Assembly: GCA_965657665.1 (NCBI GenBank)
Contig: CBFHPF010000008.1
Span: 1-24,723, forward strand
DNA: 24,723 nucleotides
Origin: UBA8337 sp965657665
Lineage (GTDB): Bacteria > Pseudomonadota > Alphaproteobacteria > RS24
Reading direction: 5' to 3'
Position numbers and translations under genes: made by a program. How positions within the stretch are numbered: the first letter of the stretch is position 1; each line of letters opens with the position of its first letter. The notes under the pieces are model-generated. The model was not told the DNA's origin and ran no database searches. It saw only the letters and a program-made list of their open reading frames with translations. Shown one piece after another: positions 23,738 through 24,723 of the stretch.

Positions 23738-24605
23738 TTAGATATTCGAAAATCTTTTGGGCGGTCGCTTTTACAGCAGGGACGGCAACTGAATTGCCCA
23801 ACTGTTTCATTGCTTGGGTTTCAGAGACAGGAAACTCAAATTCTTCGGGAAACCCCTGCATTCTTTTTCCCGTAGTAGAATTCAGCCTTACTATTTTTCC
23901 GTTCACCATATAGGTGTCCCAATTTCGCCGATCGTTTAACCCCGAACCTTTACCTCCAACCCGCAGTGTATATCCGATGGATTTGTTGCAAGGCTCCCCG
24001 AAAATATCTGACATGAACATTTCAAGTGGAATGGCATCCGGAAATTCGAACGATTTTCTTTCATCGTCCAGAAACCCTACAATGAAAATACGAGGACGAT
24101 TTTGAGGAAGGCCAAAGTCTGATGCCTTAATAATCTGCCAGTAGAAGGAATAACCCAATTGTCGTAACAACTTCTCTATGGTCTCCATCGTTCGGCCATC
24201 ATCGTGGTTTCGAAGGTGCCTAACATTTTCGAGAAAAAATGCTCTAGGCCTCTTCGCCTCAAGTATTCTTTCAATCTCGAAAAACATATTTCCTCTATTA
24301 TTTCTTGTATCTTGGAAACCTTTTTTATAGCCCGCTTGCGAAAAAGGCTGGCAAGGGAAACCTGCGCATAGAATATCGAAATCTGGAATTTCGTTTTCAT
24401 TTACCTCTGAAATATCGCCTGCAAAATATCCGTTTTCGAATAATTTGGGATTGGAGGAGCGATGGTTTGCTTCATAAGTTTGCCTAGCGTATACGTCAAT
24501 TTCAGAGGCAAAAACACATTCTCCACCCAACTCCTCGAGTGCCAAATGAAAGCCGCCAATGCCAGCGAATAGATCAATAAACTTGTATTTTTCATAAATA
24601 GGCAT
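23730..24605 (-). CDS. DNA (cytosine-5-)-methyltransferase, HpaII-like
   Basis: This 291-residue enzyme methylates cytosine at C5 with S-adenosylmethionine. Motif I is DLFAGIGGFHLALE (11-24), motif IV is GFPCQPFSQAG (82-92) with nucleophile Cys85, motif VI is LENV (125-128), motif VIII is QNRPRIFIVG (168-177) and motif X is QLGNSVAVPAV (268-278). The target recognition region (about 178-245) contains TLRVGGKGSGLNDRRNWDTY, a pattern I associate with M.HpaII-like enzymes, in line with the partner endonuclease. It is short for a C5 methylase but has all core motifs. Its role is to protect host CCGG sites. No strong ribosome binding site or promoter was seen upstream. Confidence 0.93.
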   Translation of the reverse strand: MPIYEKYKFIDLFAGIGGFHLALEELGGECVFASEIDVYARQTYEANHRSSNPKLFENGYFAGDISEVNENEIPDFDILCAGFPCQPFSQAGYKKGFQDTRNNRGNMFFEIERILEAKRPRAFFLENVRHLRNHDDGRTMETIEKLLRQLGYSFYWQIIKASDFGLPQNRPRIFIVGFLDDERKSFEFPDAIPLEMFMSDIFGEPCNKSIGYTLRVGGKGSGLNDRRNWDTYMVNGKIVRLNSTTGKRMQGFPEEFEFPVSETQAMKQLGNSVAVPAVKATAQKIFEYLNG

Positions 24606-24723
24606 ACGTGCTTTTTATGTCGTTTTGCGCTATCGAACAATACTTCTTTAATCAGATAGCCATACTTATTTGGCGACAAGCGTTATTGGCTCCTACGAAA
24701 TCCTAGCTCGTACCCCAGTCTTA
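24606..24723. other. Region upstream of the methyltransferase, no gene recognised
   Basis: These 118 bases should hold the methyltransferase promoter on the - strand. TTGTCG and TCTGAT with 17-base spacing can be drawn on that strand but are too weak to call. No controller (C) protein gene, tRNA fragment or repeat is seen before the window ends. Confidence 0.4.

Larger units (their letters stand above)
21389..24723. mobile_element. Left part of a tRNA-Leu-anchored integrative element carrying an R-M system
   Basis: An integrase gene begins about 75 bases after an intact tRNA-Leu 3' end and reads away from it. The adjoining DNA is visibly more AT-rich than the preceding genes and carries a restriction-modification pair. 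This is the usual layout of a tRNA-integrated genomic island. A second copy of the tRNA 3' end, which would mark the far attachment site, is not present, so the element should continue beyond the window. The boundary at 21389 is inferred from the tRNA end and was not mapped. Confidence 0.6.

Noticed and set aside
23361..23741. A 126-residue + strand frame inside the restriction endonuclease gene
   Set aside because: It is antisense to a well-supported gene, has no family resemblance and has no start signal, so it was not taken as a C protein or inhibitor gene.
24401..24679. A 92-residue - strand frame overlapping the methyltransferase start
   Set aside because: Most of it is out of frame inside the methyltransferase N-terminal coding region, and it resembles neither a controller protein nor a toxin.
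21389..24723. Second attachment site (direct repeat of the tRNA-Leu 3' end)
   Set aside because: No repeat of the T-arm or acceptor sequence was found in the rest of the window, so no attR is annotated.
1..24723. CRISPR arrays, insertion sequences or long direct repeats
   Set aside because: No regularly spaced repeats, transposase genes or terminal inverted repeats were seen on reading the window.

Overview
This 24.7 kb window is a chromosomal segment of an alphaproteobacterium with a recently acquired island at its right end. The class assignment rests on three things seen here: the gene order S10-spc-secY-adk-alpha without rpmJ between secY and rpsM, an ATP12-type F1-ATPase assembly chaperone (an alphaproteobacterial and mitochondrial family), and pccB/pccA of alphaproteobacterial type. 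I cannot assign an order or genus.

Positions 1-12768 hold an unbroken ribosomal protein supercluster on the + strand: the 3' end of rplC, then rplD-rplW-rplB-rpsS-rplV-rpsC-rplP-rpmC-rpsQ (S10), rplN-rplX-rplE-rpsN-rpsH-rplF-rplR-rpsE-rpmD-rplO-secY-adk (spc), and rpsM-rpsK-rpoA-rplQ (alpha). Most gaps are under 25 bases and several genes overlap. The only large gap (10307-10470) carries a near-consensus sigma70 promoter and a short structured leader for the alpha operon. A strong intrinsic terminator follows rplQ.

Positions 12861-19149 (+) hold a compact run of crcB, an RluA-family pseudouridine synthase, a HAD phosphatase, atp12, and the two propionyl-CoA carboxylase subunits pccB and pccA. 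The first four overlap by 1-4 bases and the last two are 9-13 bases from their neighbours, so one transcript is likely. lipB converges on pccA from the - strand with only 8 bases between the stop codons.

Positions 19942-21233 (+) hold a two-gene assimilatory sulfur operon: a siroheme synthase N-terminal (precorrin-2 dehydrogenase) domain protein and a [4Fe-4S] APS reductase CysH, overlapping by one base. tRNA-Leu(GAG) follows at 21302-21388.

From 21389 to the window end the sequence is visibly AT-richer. It carries a tyrosine recombinase reading away from the tRNA gene, then on the - strand a C5-cytosine methyltransferase and an HpaII-family restriction endonuclease whose genes overlap by 8 bases. 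This looks like the left part of a tRNA-Leu-anchored integrative element carrying a type II R-M system predicted to act on CCGG. The island has a single CCGG in about 3.3 kb, while the neighbouring host genes have one roughly every 85-150 bases where I counted. The right end of the element is not in the window.
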